In this document: positions 1-11,400 of the stretch, in pieces
How positions within the stretch are numbered: the stretch's first letter is position 1
Layout: each line of letters opens with the position of its first letter
Assembly: GCA_028826165.1 (NCBI GenBank)
Contig: JAPDFW010000084.1
Span: 152,001-216,000, forward strand
DNA length: 64,000 nt
Reading direction: 5' to 3'
From: Anaeramoeba ignava
Lineage: Eukaryota; Metamonada; Anaeramoebidae
Notes under the pieces: model-generated
Databases searched by the model: none
What the model was told of the DNA's origin: nothing
The model's input: the letters and a program-made list of their open reading frames with translations, nothing else
Program-made: the position numbers and the translations under genes

Positions 1-435
1 TTTGAATTTGTTTGCGTTGCAATTTCTAATTTTTGATTAAGAAATAAAAGACTTCCATGTTCAATCTTTAAATCTTTCATTGTTTTTTTATTAAAAGAAA
101 TTGGAAAAACTTTTTTATCATTATCAAATGAAAGTTGAATATTTTCTACTCCAATATTTATTATCAAATTAAGCTTTTAAAGGTTTTTTTTTGGATTTTT
201 TTTCATTTTTTTATTAATTTTTTTTATTAATTTTTTAAATTGAGATTTTTTCATTTTTTTTTTACTTTTTTTTTTAATGTTTCCAATGTATCTTTTTCAG
301 TCAGTTCTAATCTAAACATCCCTCGATTTGTTCTCACTCTCACAATCTATAAAATAAATTTTTTTTAGAAAATTATTATAAGTTTTAATAGAAAATTTTG
401 ATATTTTTTGTGTAATATTTAAATTGTTTCACCAT
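1..435 (-). CDS. NPL4: NPL4-like protein, N-terminal ubiquitin-like domain (partial, runs off left edge)
   Basis: NPL4 is the Cdc48/p97 cofactor that, with Ufd1, delivers ubiquitylated proteins for unfolding. Three exons can be read on the minus strand: 435-433 (the ATG alone), 346-266 and 173-1, all with GT-AG borders and compatible frames. The spliced start reads MIVRVRTNRGMFRLEL, and exon 3 contains MKDLKIEHGSLLFL, the K-(I/L)-x-H-G-(D/S)-L-L-F-L signature of the N-terminal ubiquitin-like domain of NPL4. The zinc fingers and MPN-like domain would lie outside the window. The one-codon first exon is unusual; an alternative is that the true start lies in a different upstream exon. The family call rests on about 85 residues, so it is good but not certain. 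Confidence 0.68.
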
Positions 436-479
436 TTTGTTTATTTTTAAAAAAAAAAAAGAAGAAAAAAATGAATTTT

Positions 480-2310
480 TTTTTTCATTTTTTCATTTTT
501 ATTTTAAATTTAATAAAACAGAAACCAAAAAATTATTGAAAATTTGAGAAAATAATTCAAAATTAATTCAAAAACAGAAATCAAAATCAATTCAATTTCA
601 ATTCCAAAATGAATTGAATAAAACAGAAATCAAAAAATTATTGGAAATTTCAATTTAAAAAAAGAAATCAATTCAAAAACAGAAATCAAAAATTTATTCG
701 AAACAAAATATAAATTAATTCAAAATCAAATCAAAATTAATTCAAAACTAATTCAAATCAATTCAATTTCAATTCCAAAATGAATTGAATAAAACAGAAA
801 TCAAAAAATTATTCAAAGAAAAAATTTTCGAAAAAGAAATAAATTCAAAAACAGAAATCAAAAATTTATTCGAAACAAAATATAAATTAATTCAAAATCA
901 AATTAAAATTAATTCAAAACTAATCCAAATAAATTCAAAATTTCCAAAATGAATTGAATAAAACAGAAATCGAAAAATTATTCAAAGAAAAAATTTTCGA
1001 AAAAGAAATAAATTCAAAAACAGAAATCAAAAATTTATTCGAAACAAAATATAAATCAATTCAAAATCAAATTAAAATCAATTCAAAACTAATTCAAATC
1101 AATCCAAAATAAATTCAAAATTGAATTGAATAAAACAGAAATCAAAAAATTATTCAAAGAAAAAATTTTCGAAAAAGAAATGAATTCAATAACAGAAATC
1201 AAAAATTTATTCGAATGAAATGAAATTGAAATTAATTCAAAAATTCAAATAAAATTCCAAAAAATTGAATCAAAAACAGAAATCAAAAATTAATTCAAAT
1301 AAATTCAAAATAATTCAAAAAGAAATCAAAAATAAATTCGAAATCAATTTAAAATCAATTCAAAATCAATTTAAAATTAATTCAAAATTAATTCAAATAA
1401 ATTCAAAAATTAATCAAAAATTCAAAATAATTCAAAAAAAAATTTTCGAAAAAGAAAAATTCAAAAACAGAAATCAAAAATTTATTTAATTCAAAATTAA
1501 TTCAAAATCAATTTAAAATAAATCCAAAATAAATTCAAATAAATCCAAAAATCAATTCCAAAATAAATTGAAATCAAAAATCAATTTAAAATCAATTTAA
1601 AAGAAATCAATTCAAAAATAAATTCAAAAATAAATTCGAAACAAAATATAAATTAATCAAAAATCAAATTAATTTAAAATAAATTCAAAATCAAAATTAA
1701 TTCAAAATAAATCCAAAATAAATTCAATTCCAAAAATCAATTCAAAAATTAATCAAAATAAATTCAAAAATCAAAAATCCAAAATTATTCAAAACTTCAA
1801 TTCAAAATCAATTCAAAATCAATTCAAAATCAATTCAAAATCAAAATTACAATCAATTCAAAATCAATTCAAAATCAATTCAAAATTAATTCAAAATTAA
1901 TCCAAAATAAATCCAAAATCAATTTAAAATAAATTCAAAATCAATTCAAAACTAATTCAAAATAAATTCAAAATTAATTTAAAATAAATTTAAAATCAAT
2001 TTAAAATCAATTCAAAATCAATTCAAAATTAATTCAAAATTAATTCAAAATAAATTCAAAATCAATTTAAAATAAATTTAAAATTAATTCAAAATCAATT
2101 TAAAATAAATTCAAAATAAATTCAAAATCAATTTAAAATAAATTCAAAATTCAAAATTTAAAATTAATTTAAAATTAATTCAAAATTAATTTAAAATAAA
2201 TTCAAAATCAATTTAAAATAAATTCAAAATCAATTTAAAATAAATTCAAAATTAATTCAAAATTAATCCAAAATCAAATTTAAAATTAATCCAAAATCAA
2301 TTCAAAATTC
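480..2310. repeat. Dispersed AATTCAAAATCAATTTAAAA-type intergenic repeat
   Basis: About 1.8 kb of imperfect tandem units built from AATTCAAAATCA and AATTTAAAAT words. Between 560 and 1220 a longer unit of roughly 170-190 bases (around ACAGAAATCAAAAATTTATTCGAAAC) recurs several times. A 74-codon open frame at 1265-1489 is made only of K, N, I, F, Q and S and is a by-product of the repeat. No gene is supported here. Confidence 0.85.
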
Positions 2311-2399
2311 AAAACTTCAATTTAAAAAATAAAAAATAAAAAATAAAAAATTGAAAGAAAAAAAAATCATTTTTTTCTTTTTTTTTTAAAAACAACAAA

Positions 2400-3215
2400 A
2401 TGAAATTTTTAGCACTTATTCTCTTTGTCGTTCTCATTTCAACTATAAAATCAAGAGACATAACTTTTTCAGGATATAATTATCGTGTCAAATCATGTAC
2501 AACTCAATGCGGACCAGGATCAAATTATTTTTCAGATGCAACTGATTATGTTTGGGTTGATGGATCAAACCGGTTGCATTTAAAAGTCGCACAGAATCCA
2601 AGTGCAGGAAACAGATGGGAATGCAGTGAAGTAATTCCTTATGAAGCACTAGGATATGGATTATATTGTTGGGGAGTTGATTTCCAACTTGAATATTTGG
2701 ATCCACATATTGTTCTTGGATTATTCACTTGGTCTGATTATTCTGATAATTATTACACAGAAATTGATATTGAATTTTCAAAATGGAGTGATCCTTATGC
2801 AGATAATGGGCACTTCTCAGTTCAACCTTATGATATCAGTGGAAACACTTATGCATATAATTATACCGATAAACCTCAGCAAACTATGCATTGTTTTGAA
2901 TGGAAAAATGATTATATTCACTTCGCCTCTTTTTCTTACTGTGACCACATCAATTGCATTCATGATGATAATACAAGAATTGATATCCAATGGAAATACA
3001 CTAATGTTTCTGGTATTCCTCCCCCAAATTCAACTCATCCAAGAATCAATTTTTGGATTACTAATGGTCCCCCAAGCCAAGAATCCGAAATGATCATCAA
3101 TAATTTCGAATTCTCTTTGACTGAAACAATTGATGCTCAAAGCTCTCATTCAATTATATCAGCCAGCTTTCTTTTGATATTGACTCTCATTTTATTTTCT
3201 TTCACTCTATTTTGA
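2400..3215 (+). CDS. Secreted GH16-like glucanase/transglycosylase, probable GPI anchor
   Basis: A single-exon gene of 271 residues. Residues 1-18 form a clear signal peptide (hydrophobic LALILFVVLIST). The body is a concanavalin-A-like beta-jellyroll with the GH16 catalytic signature ExDxE at residues 121-125 (TEIDIEFS): by family knowledge the first Glu is the nucleophile and the last the acid/base. Cysteines around residues 33, 37, 75 and 90 probably form disulfides. The C-terminus (about 247-271, after SSHSII) is hydrophobic, uncharged and preceded by small residues, which fits GPI attachment at the cell surface. GH16 enzymes cut or transfer beta-1,3/1,4-glucans, so a role in digesting bacterial or algal polysaccharide or remodelling a cell coat is likely. 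The substrate cannot be told from the sequence. The start follows AACAAAATG and no upstream in-frame ATG is present. Confidence 0.78.
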   Translation: MKFLALILFVVLISTIKSRDITFSGYNYRVKSCTTQCGPGSNYFSDATDYVWVDGSNRLHLKVAQNPSAGNRWECSEVIPYEALGYGLYCWGVDFQLEYLDPHIVLGLFTWSDYSDNYYTEIDIEFSKWSDPYADNGHFSVQPYDISGNTYAYNYTDKPQQTMHCFEWKNDYIHFASFSYCDHINCIHDDNTRIDIQWKYTNVSGIPPPNSTHPRINFWITNGPPSQESEMIINNFEFSLTETIDAQSSHSIISASFLLILTLILFSFTLF

Positions 3216-3387
3216 TTTCTTTTTTCTTTCATTCTATTTTGATTTCTTTTTTCTTTTTTCTTTTTTGAGAACTTTCTAAACATTTCCCCAAAAATAAAAA
3301 AATTTTTTTTTCTCTCTTTTTTTTATTTTTTTTTTTGGAAGAATAAAAACAAATCCAACAAAAAAAAAAAATAAAAATATAATTTCT

Positions 3388-4332
3388 TCAAATTGGATCA
3401 GTTTCATAATTCGTAACAATAACTTCTTGTGAATTTGTTGGTTTTTTGTGTCGGTTAATTTTTGTGTAATTGGAAACAATATTTTTTGAAAAAAAATTCT
3501 CAAGCTTATCATTCAATTCATTTTTTTTCTCTTTGTGATTTAGCATTGTGGAAAGAAGAAACTTAATACCTTTTGAATCCAATTGATCCAAAAACTGGTA
3601 AAGATACTTCTCGTGCTTTTGTTCCCAAGTTGAATTATAGCCAGCTTCACAAACTTGATAAGGAGGATCGAGATAAACAAAGGTAACATCATCAGGAACT
3701 TGCAAATTCATAAAATCTTCATTCAAAAAAACAAATCTTGAGTTTTGATAAATTTTTTTGTGATAAACCTTCATCTTTTTCCAAGTATAATCGGTTATTC
3801 CTCTTCTTCCCCAACTTTGATTAAATAATCCAGTCCGGTTGAATCGGATTAAATTGTTATGACACGAGGAAGAGAGGATAAAGAAGTCCAAAAAATTTCC
3901 ATGGAGATTGAATCTGTTTCGGATTTCAAGATATTCAGCTTTGTCCTTTGGATATATTTTCCTTTTTATCAGTTCTTTTTTAATAACTCCAAATTTCTCT
4001 TTCTGAAGATATCGGAAAAATTCAATTAACGGTGTGATCGCATCATTGGCATAAGTTTTTGCAAACCGTTTATCTTCTAAATTGACAAAAACACTTCCTC
4101 CTCCACAAAACAAATCAAGCATCACATGTTTCCCTTTAGGGAAATTTGAGTACAGTTGGTCTAATAGATCATACTTATTTCCTGTATAATTGAAAAGTGA
4201 TTTCACTCGATTACTTTTTTTTTTTTTCATACGTTGGCACTCTTTGAGATCCCTGCATCTCATTCTTTTAGTTTCTTCTATTGTTCCTGTTTCATCTCCT
4301 GTTCTTTTTACATTAAGCCTTTTTGCAATCAT
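3388..4332 (-). CDS. dam: DNA N6-adenine methyltransferase, Dam / D12 class (bacterial or phage type)
   Basis: A single uninterrupted frame of 314 residues. The D12-class order is clear: FNYTGNKYDLL (about 47-57), SAM-binding motif I DLFCGGGS (73-80), NNLIRFNRTGLFNQSWGRRG (159-178), catalytic motif IV DPPY (222-225), and a C-terminal QEVIVTNYE block typical of Dam relatives. The enzyme transfers methyl from SAM to the N6 of adenine in a short DNA target; the D12 family often recognises GATC, but specificity is not readable here. Residues 1-44 form a Lys/Arg-rich extension not needed by bacterial Dam, possibly a nuclear localisation signal. Eukaryotic 6mA writers are normally of the MT-A70 family, so a Dam-type gene embedded among protist genes suggests transfer from a bacterium or phage. 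There are no introns and codon use is AT-rich like its neighbours, so contamination is unlikely but not excluded. Confidence 0.88.
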   Translation of the reverse strand: MIAKRLNVKRTGDETGTIEETKRMRCRDLKECQRMKKKKSNRVKSLFNYTGNKYDLLDQLYSNFPKGKHVMLDLFCGGGSVFVNLEDKRFAKTYANDAITPLIEFFRYLQKEKFGVIKKELIKRKIYPKDKAEYLEIRNRFNLHGNFLDFFILSSSCHNNLIRFNRTGLFNQSWGRRGITDYTWKKMKVYHKKIYQNSRFVFLNEDFMNLQVPDDVTFVYLDPPYQVCEAGYNSTWEQKHEKYLYQFLDQLDSKGIKFLLSTMLNHKEKKNELNDKLENFFSKNIVSNYTKINRHKKPTNSQEVIVTNYETDPI

Positions 4333-4369
4333 GTTTGATTATCAAAGAAAAAAATGAGTTGTTTTTAAA

Positions 4370-4401
<32 letters not shown>

Positions 4402-5210
4402 CATTTCTTTCTCTTTTCCCTTTGCAAATTAGTTTTAATTTTTTTTAATCTTATTGAAAAATTTTCATTTTTATGTAAAAAATTATCTTCTCTTTTTTAA
4501 AAAATTTTGATCAGAAAAAAAAATTTTTTTTTCTTTTTAAGATCTTTTTCTATTATTTTTAATTAAAAAATTTTAAAAATTAAATAATTTAAATTATGAA
4601 ACAAATAAAGAAACAAATATAAATTGAATAAATGAAAAGAAAAAAGAAAGCAAAAAAAAAATCAAAAAACAAAAAAACAAAAAAACAATAAAAAAAATAT
4701 TTATTTTTCCCTAAATTAGAAGTTCTCATTTTTTTTTAAATTCAAAAAATCTAAAATAAAACATTTTATTTAAACAAATTTATTTAAAACAAATCCAAAA
4801 TAAAGCATTTTATTTAAAAAAAAAATTTTATTTAAAAATCAAAAATTCAAAAAAAAATCAATAATTCATTTTTCCAATCACAATTTTTTAACTTTTAATA
4901 ATTCTTGTAAAGAAAAAATAAAATAAAATTTTTTTGTAACTCATTCAAAATAATTTGATTTACAAAGATCCAAAATTTAAATTATTTAAAAAAAAAAGGA
5001 TAATTTTTTTTTTGCCAAACAAAAAATTTTGAATAACTTGAACAAGCAAAGTTTGCATATCCTTAAATTTGGTTTTTTTTTTTGAAGATTAACATAACAT
5101 ATCTAATATTTGCAACTTTTTTTTTTTTAAATTTGATTTGATTTTTAAAAAGAGAAATTGAAAAATGAAAAAAAAAAACAACTGAATCATGCTGTTTTTA
5201 TATGTACAAT
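4333..5210. other. AT-rich intergenic region, no gene seen
   Basis: Roughly 880 bases between the 5' end of the methylase gene and the 3' end of the next minus-strand gene. It contains T-rich tracts immediately upstream of the methylase start (4370-4420) and then unstructured A/T sequence with homopolymers. I see no RNA gene or convincing reading frame. Confidence 0.6.
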
Positions 5211-6193
5211 TTAATTTTTCTGGATTTTTGTTATACAATTTATAATAGTATTATATAACTTATTTAATTCATTCATTTCAATTTCTTGGGGCATAGCAAA
5301 TTCCCAATTTATCATTTTAACAGGAAAATTAGTTTTTTGTTGGGCGGATGGATTGGAAATTTCAGACTCATCTGGAGAATATGAATTCTGTATTTCACTC
5401 ACTGGTAAAACTTCTAATTGTCTTAATTCTTGGGTTTTTTTTTCTACACTGGTATTTTCATTTGGAAATACAGTTGGGGATAATTTAATTTTAGGTGGAT
5501 AGGTCCAGACATTAGTTTTTATTTTTTCGAAATTACGAGTATCTGAAATTTTAGGTCTCCAAGAAACTCTTTTTTGTTTTTTATCAAATGAAAAGGTTTT
5601 TAAACAGGACTTAGCAGGGCCTAAATAAAAATAAAAATAAAAATAAAAATAAAAATAAAAATAAAAATAAAAATAAAAATAAAAATAAAATAAAAATATA
5701 AATATAAATATTTAAAATATAAATATAAATATAAATATTTAAAATATAAATATAAATATAAATTTAAATATAAATATAAATATAAATATAATTATAAATA
5801 TAAATATAAATATAAATATAAATATAAATATAAATATAAATATAAATATATAAAAATATAAATATAAATATAAATATAAATATAAATATAAATATAAATA
5901 TAAATATAAATATAAATATAAATATAAATATAAATATAAATAATTAATTTTCATTTTCTTAATCATTTACTACTTGTTAATTGTTCAGAATCATTTATAA
6001 CTTTTCTTGTTCGAAATCTTTTATTTTCAAATTCAACGGATACTATAAGTGATTCTGAATTTGAGAATTTTGTTGAAGGTGAAAGTTCCCTTTTTCCAAT
6101 TTGATTTTGTTTAAAATGAATATCCTCTCTAGGAATATTTTCATTTTTAAATGATTTGTTATTATTTGTTGGTGATAATTCTTTGTTTTTCAT
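5211..6193 (-). CDS. Unknown protein with PP1-docking-like SCLK/KRVSW motifs
   Basis: Two exons, 6193-5971 and 5620-5211, joined in phase 1, give 210 residues. The intron (5970-5621) is filled with TATAAA and AAATAA repeats. No domain is recognised. The protein is hydrophilic and rich in Ser, Asn, Lys and Glu, and probably largely disordered. Just after the splice it reads SPAKSCLKTFSFDKKQKRVSW, in which KRVSW fits the RVxF-type docking motif for protein phosphatase 1 ([RK]-V-x-[FW]), and SCLK ten residues earlier resembles the SILK motif that often precedes RVxF in PP1 regulators. That function is inference from short motifs only. The C-terminus (WEFAMPQEIEMNELNKLYNT) is more structured. Its neighbour NOC4 is divergent, so 6194-6529 must hold both promoters. 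Confidence 0.6.
5623..5945. repeat. Intronic AAATAA / ATAAAT microsatellite
   Basis: Tandem AAATAAAAAT units (5623-5690) followed by ATAAATATAAAT units (5695-5945) fill the intron of the unknown-protein gene. The 75-codon minus-strand frame here (alternating Tyr-Leu, then Ile-Phe) is a repeat artefact. Confidence 0.9.
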
Positions 6194-6407
6194 TAAATAA
6201 AAAAAAATTTTTTTGCTTTTCTTTTCGTTTCTTTTCCTTTTTTTTTTTGTTTGTAAAATAAATCTAAATAATAAAGATAATAATAAAAATAAATCTAAAT
6301 TAATTAAAAAAAGAAAAAATGAAAAAAATGAAAAATGATTTTTTTAATTTAAATTTTTTTTCTTTTAAACTTCAAAATTAAAAAAAAAAAAACTAAAATA
6401 AATACAT

Positions 6408-6429
6408 TGATGACGTTATGATGACGTTA
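6408..6429 (+). promoter_or_regulatory. Two tandem TGATGACGTTA elements upstream of NOC4
   Basis: Two perfect adjacent copies of the 11-mer TGATGACGTTA lie about 100-120 bases upstream of the NOC4 start, in the 336-bp region between two divergent genes. The core TGACGT resembles the binding site of CREB/ATF-type bZIP factors. The same core occurs upstream of the HMG-CoA synthase start on its own strand (13355-13364). A regulatory role is inference. Confidence 0.4.
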
Positions 6430-6529
6430 AAAATTCAAATAATTATTTATAAAAAATTATAAAATTAAAACAAAAACATGACAAATCAAAAATTCATTTT
6501 TTTCATTTTCCCATTTTCTTCTTTAAAAA

Positions 6530-8129
6530 ATGTCTTTATCAGTTAAACAAATTAATAATATTTTTCAAGAAATCATTTCCAATAAAAAAAATATTAACAA
6601 AATAACTCTTTTATTTGATTCAATTCAAGATCAAAAATCTGAAGATTTAATAATTTTTACTTCAATTAATAAATTAAAAAAAATATTTGAAAATTTTTTT
6701 AAAACACAAGAATTAAATACAAATCAAAAATTATTTAAAAATAAAGAAGGTTTATTTACAGAAAAACAAAAATAGAAACAAAAATAATTTACTTTATTTA
6801 TTAATTTATTTAAATGGGAATTCATTATTAGAAACACCACAAATTATTTTTGAAAAATGGCTTTATGAGAAATTTAAGCTTTATTTAGAAACACTTCTTG
6901 ATCTTTTACAGAATCCACAACCAAGAATTCAAGTTCCGTCTTTAAAATACTTGATGTTCTTTATCAAAATTGAGGCTCAACAAAACAATGAATTTAATTT
7001 GAAATTATTTGTCAATTTAATTAAGAGAATGTTATTCTCACCAAATTTAAGTGAATTAGTGATTGAAGAGTTTAAAAATTATGTTAATTTTGACGATATC
7101 AAATTATACACAATGAAAAGTTTGAATTCAATTATTCAAAATGAAATTTCAAAAGATTCAAAAAAAGCGAATTTTGTTTTGAATGCATTTCCACTAATTG
7201 AAACAATACCAGTTCCAGAAGAAGAAGTGAATTCTTTTTATGCAGAGATTCCCCAGCAGCCTAATATAACATCGACTACTTTCCACAAGAAAGAATACAA
7301 TAAAATGTGGCTAAATTATTTGAAACTGGATATTCCAAATACAATTTTAAAGCAAATTCTCAAGGAAATGGACACAAAAATCATTCCTCACCTTCGAGAC
7401 CCAATTTTAATCACAGATTTTCTTATGAAATGCTACGATAAATCAGGAATAATAAGTATACTAGCATTAAAAGGGATTTTTGTGTTGATGACAGAACACG
7501 GGATTGAATTCCCTCAATTTTACACAAAACTTTATGCAATTCTTCAACACGATATTTTTTATCAAGATGAAGTCTCTGAATTTTGGGTTCTTCTTGATGT
7601 TTTTCTTTCCTCGTTGATCATGCCTTCTTATCTTGCAGCCGCATTTGCAAAAAGACTTGCAAGAATCACCCTTGATGCTCCCCCTTCAGGATGCTTAGTC
7701 GCAATCCCTTTGATTATGAATATTCTTATTAGATATCCTTCTTGCAGGGTTTTAGTTGATGAAACACTTGCTATTCAAGAAGAAAAATTATCCCTAATTC
7801 AAACCAATGATCCTTATCTTTTTTATGAAAAAAATCCAGAAAAATCTTGTGCTTTGCAAAGTTCTCTTTGGGAAATTAAAACTTTGCAAAAGCATTATTT
7901 ACCTCAAGTTGCTAGATTGGCTTGTTCTATTGAACAAATTAGTTTTGATTCATCAAACTTATATAATATTATTGATTTGATTGATTTTTCTTACAAGATT
8001 CTTTTTGATTCAGAAATTTCAAAAAAAACTAAAAAAGATCCTTCAATTAATTTTATTTCTCAAAATCAATTATTTGATCCAAAAAATGATTCTTTGAAAG
8101 TTATGCAAATGTTTTCTTTTGAGAATTAA
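6530..8129 (+). CDS. NOC4: Nucleolar complex protein 4 (NOC4), CBF/Mak21 family
   Basis: Exons 6530-6749 and 6832-8129 join in phase 1 (intron 6750-6831, GT-AG, 82 bases) to give 505 residues, close to the human length of about 516. The C-terminal half carries the CBF/Mak21 signature: the blocks WLNYLKLDIPNTILKQIL, FVLMTEHGIEFPQFYTKLY, PSYLAAAFAKRLARITLDAP and SSLWEIKTLQKHYLPQVA match NOC4 relatives in order and spacing. NOC4 works with Nop14 in the nucleolus in maturation and export of the 40S ribosomal subunit. The N-terminal third is poorly conserved and rich in Lys, Asn and Ile. Without splicing the frame stops at 6772, and the second exon's frame is open back to well before 6832, so the acceptor could be shifted slightly. 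The start is the first ATG after a TTCTTCTTTAAAAA leader. Confidence 0.9.
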
Positions 8130-8430
8130 ATGAATAGATTTTCCTTTTTTAAATAAAAATTTTTAAAGTTTTTTTTTTTTTTAAATAATCTTTAATTCTT
8201 TTTTTTTTTTAAAGGAAAAAAAAAAATTAAATAAGAAATGATTTTGGTTTTTTTTTTTCTTTTATGAAAAAATTTTCATTTCAAATAATGATATTGTTTT
8301 TCAAAATGTATAAATTCCGTTTCTAGTTTCTTTTTGAATTTGTTTTTTGTTTTGAATTTGGGAAAAAAAAATTTTTTTTTTTTTGGAATTTGGGAAAATT
8401 TTTTTTTTTTTTTTGAGATTTGGATTAAAA

Positions 8431-11400
8431 TTAGAGAATCACAACAATACAAGAGATATTATCTGTACTTCCTTTATCGATGGCATTTTTAACAAGTTTT
8501 TGACTCATTTCTTCTGGTTTTTCCATTCCAATTATTAATTCAACAGCTTCTTGATCTGAATAAATATCCCATAAACCATCACAAGCTAATATTAAGAATG
8601 AATCAGTATCTTCCAATTCAACTTCTGAAACATAAGGTATATTGGTAACAAATGGTTTAATTGCATGATCTCCTAAAGCTCTTGAGACTGCCAATACTCC
8701 TTTTTATTTTAAATTTTCAAAGAATTTTAATTTTGATTTTTATTTTAATTTTAATTTTAATTTTGATTTTGATTTTGATTTTGATTTTGATTTTGATTTT
8801 AATTTTTAATTTTGATTTTAATTTTTAATTTTAATTTTAATTTTAATTTTGATTTTGATTTTGATTTTAATTTTTAATTTTGATTTTGATTTTAATTTTA
8901 ATTTTAATTTTAATTTTAATTTTAATTTTAATATTAATTTTAATTTTGATTTTGATTTTGATTTTGATTTTAATTTTGATTTTAATTTAATTTTAATTTG
9001 AATTTTGATTTTGATTTTAATTTTGATTTTGATTTTAATTTTGATTTAGATTTTAATTTTAATTTTGATTTTGATTTTGATTTTTATTTTGATTTTGATT
9101 TTAATTTTGATTTTAATTTTAATTTTAGATTTTGATTTTAATTTTGATTTTGATTTTGATTTTAATTTTAATTTTGATTTTGATTTTAATTTTGATTTTA
9201 AATTTGATTTTAATTTTATAAATGAATTTAATTTTAAATTTTATTTTGATTTTAATTTTATAAATGAATTTAATTTTAAATTTTGATTTTCAATTTCTTT
9301 ACCAACAGTCCGATTAAAACTAACAAAACCTCCTTCAGAAATTATCCTTTCTTCTTCTTCTTTTACTGTTGGTTTATGATCAAAACTAAGTCTAACCGCT
9401 TTTTTATTTCGACTTTTTAAATAAATAAAAATAATAAATTAATTTAATTTAAATTTAAATTTAAATTTAGATCTAATAAAATATACCAAAGAACAGCACG
9501 AGAATCACCAACATTTGCAGTATACAATTTTCTAACCCCATCTTCTTTAGTAATAAAACAAGTAACAGCAGTAGAACCAACACTTTGGAAACCTTTATTT
9601 TTTGTCATTTTATCAATTTTTTGATAAGTTTTTGTAAAAATATCAGGAATTTTTCCAGGCATTGCACTTAAAGAAGAAGTAGAAAGACTTGGCGTTATTT
9701 TTCCTTTTGATTCAGTTGATTCAATAGAAACTTCATCATCTTCTTCAACATCTCCAAAATCATCAGAAGAAAGAAGATCTCCTACATTTTCTCGACTTTC
9801 ACTGAAGCTTTTTAAAACTTGATCTGGTTTTAAATATTCTAGAAATTTCTTGTCTAAATATGATTTTGCAAATCCTGATACTTGATTTCCTCCATGTCCA
9901 TCATAAATTGCAAAAAATCCCCAATCAGCTTCACCTCCAAATTTATCAATTATTACATGTTCATCCTATATCACAAAAAATTGAAATTTGAATTTGAATT
10001 TGAATTTGAATTTGAATTTGAATTTGAATTTGAAATTGAAAATTGAATTTGAAATTGAAATTGAATTTGAATTTGAATTTGAAATTGAATTTGAAATTGA
10101 AATTATATTTGAAATTATATTTGGAATTATATTTGTAATTGAAATTATATTTGAATTTGAAATTATATTTGAATTTGAAATTATATTTGAATTTGAAATT
10201 ATATTTGAATTTGAATTTGAATTTGAATTTGAATTTGAAATTATATTTGAAATTGAAATTGAAATTGAAATTGAATTTGAATTTGAAATTGAAATTATAT
10301 TTGAAATTGAAATTATATTTGAAATTGAAATTATATTTGAAATTGAAATTATATTTGAATTTGAAATTATATTTGAAATTGAAATTATATTTGAAATTGA
10401 AATTGAAATTGAATTTGAATTTGAAATTGAAATTATATTTGAATTTGAATTTGAAATTGAAATTATATTTGAAATTGAATTTGAAATTATATTTGAATTT
10501 GAATTTGAATTTATATTTGAAATTAAATTTGAAATTATATTTGAAATTGAATTTGAAATTGAATTTGAAATTATATTTGAATTTGAAATTGAATTTAAAT
10601 TTGAAATTGAATTTGAAATTGAAATTGAATTTGAATTTATATTTGAATTTGAATTTGAAATTGAATTTGAATTTGAAATTGAAATTATATTTGAAATTGA
10701 AATTATATTTGAATTTGTAATTGAAATTATATTTGTAATTATATTTGAAATTGAAATTATATTTGAAATTGAAATTATATTTGAATTTGTAATTATATTT
10801 GAATTTGAATTTGAAATTGAATTTAAATTTGAATTTGAATTTGAAATTGAATTTGAATTTGAAATTATATTTGAATTTGAAATTGAAATTGTATTTGTAA
10901 TTATAATTGAATTTGTAATTATATTTGAATTTGTAATTATATTTGAATTTGAAATTATATTTGAAATTGAAATTATATTTGAAATTGAAATTGAAATTGA
11001 ATTTAAAATTGAAATTGAATTTGAAATTGAAATTGAAATTATATTTGAAATTATAATTGAATTTGAAATTGAATTTGAAATTTGAAATTGAAATTGAAAT
11101 TGAATGAAATTGAATTTGAAATTGAAATTATATTTGAAATTTGAAATTATATTTGAAATTGAAATTATATTTGAAATTGAATTTGAATTTGAATTTGAAA
11201 TTGAATTTGAAATTGAAATTGAAATTGAAATTGAAATTGAATTTGAATTTGAAATTGAATTTGAAATTATATTTGAAATTGAATTTGAATTTGTAATTGA
11301 ATTTGAAATTGAAATTGAAATTGAAATTATATTTGAATTTGAAATTATATTTGAAATTGAAATTGAAATTATATTTGAATTTGAATTTGAATTTGAAATT

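Noticed and set aside
1265-1489. Small K/N/I/Q-rich frame in the left repeat
   Set aside because: Only repeat-derived residues, and it starts and ends inside a tandem array.
9988-11085. Long plus-strand open frame of 365 codons (Glu-Phe/Ile-Phe)
   Set aside because: Made entirely of GAATTT/GAAATT hexamers inside PP2C intron 1 on the opposite strand; two further frames are open across the same tract.
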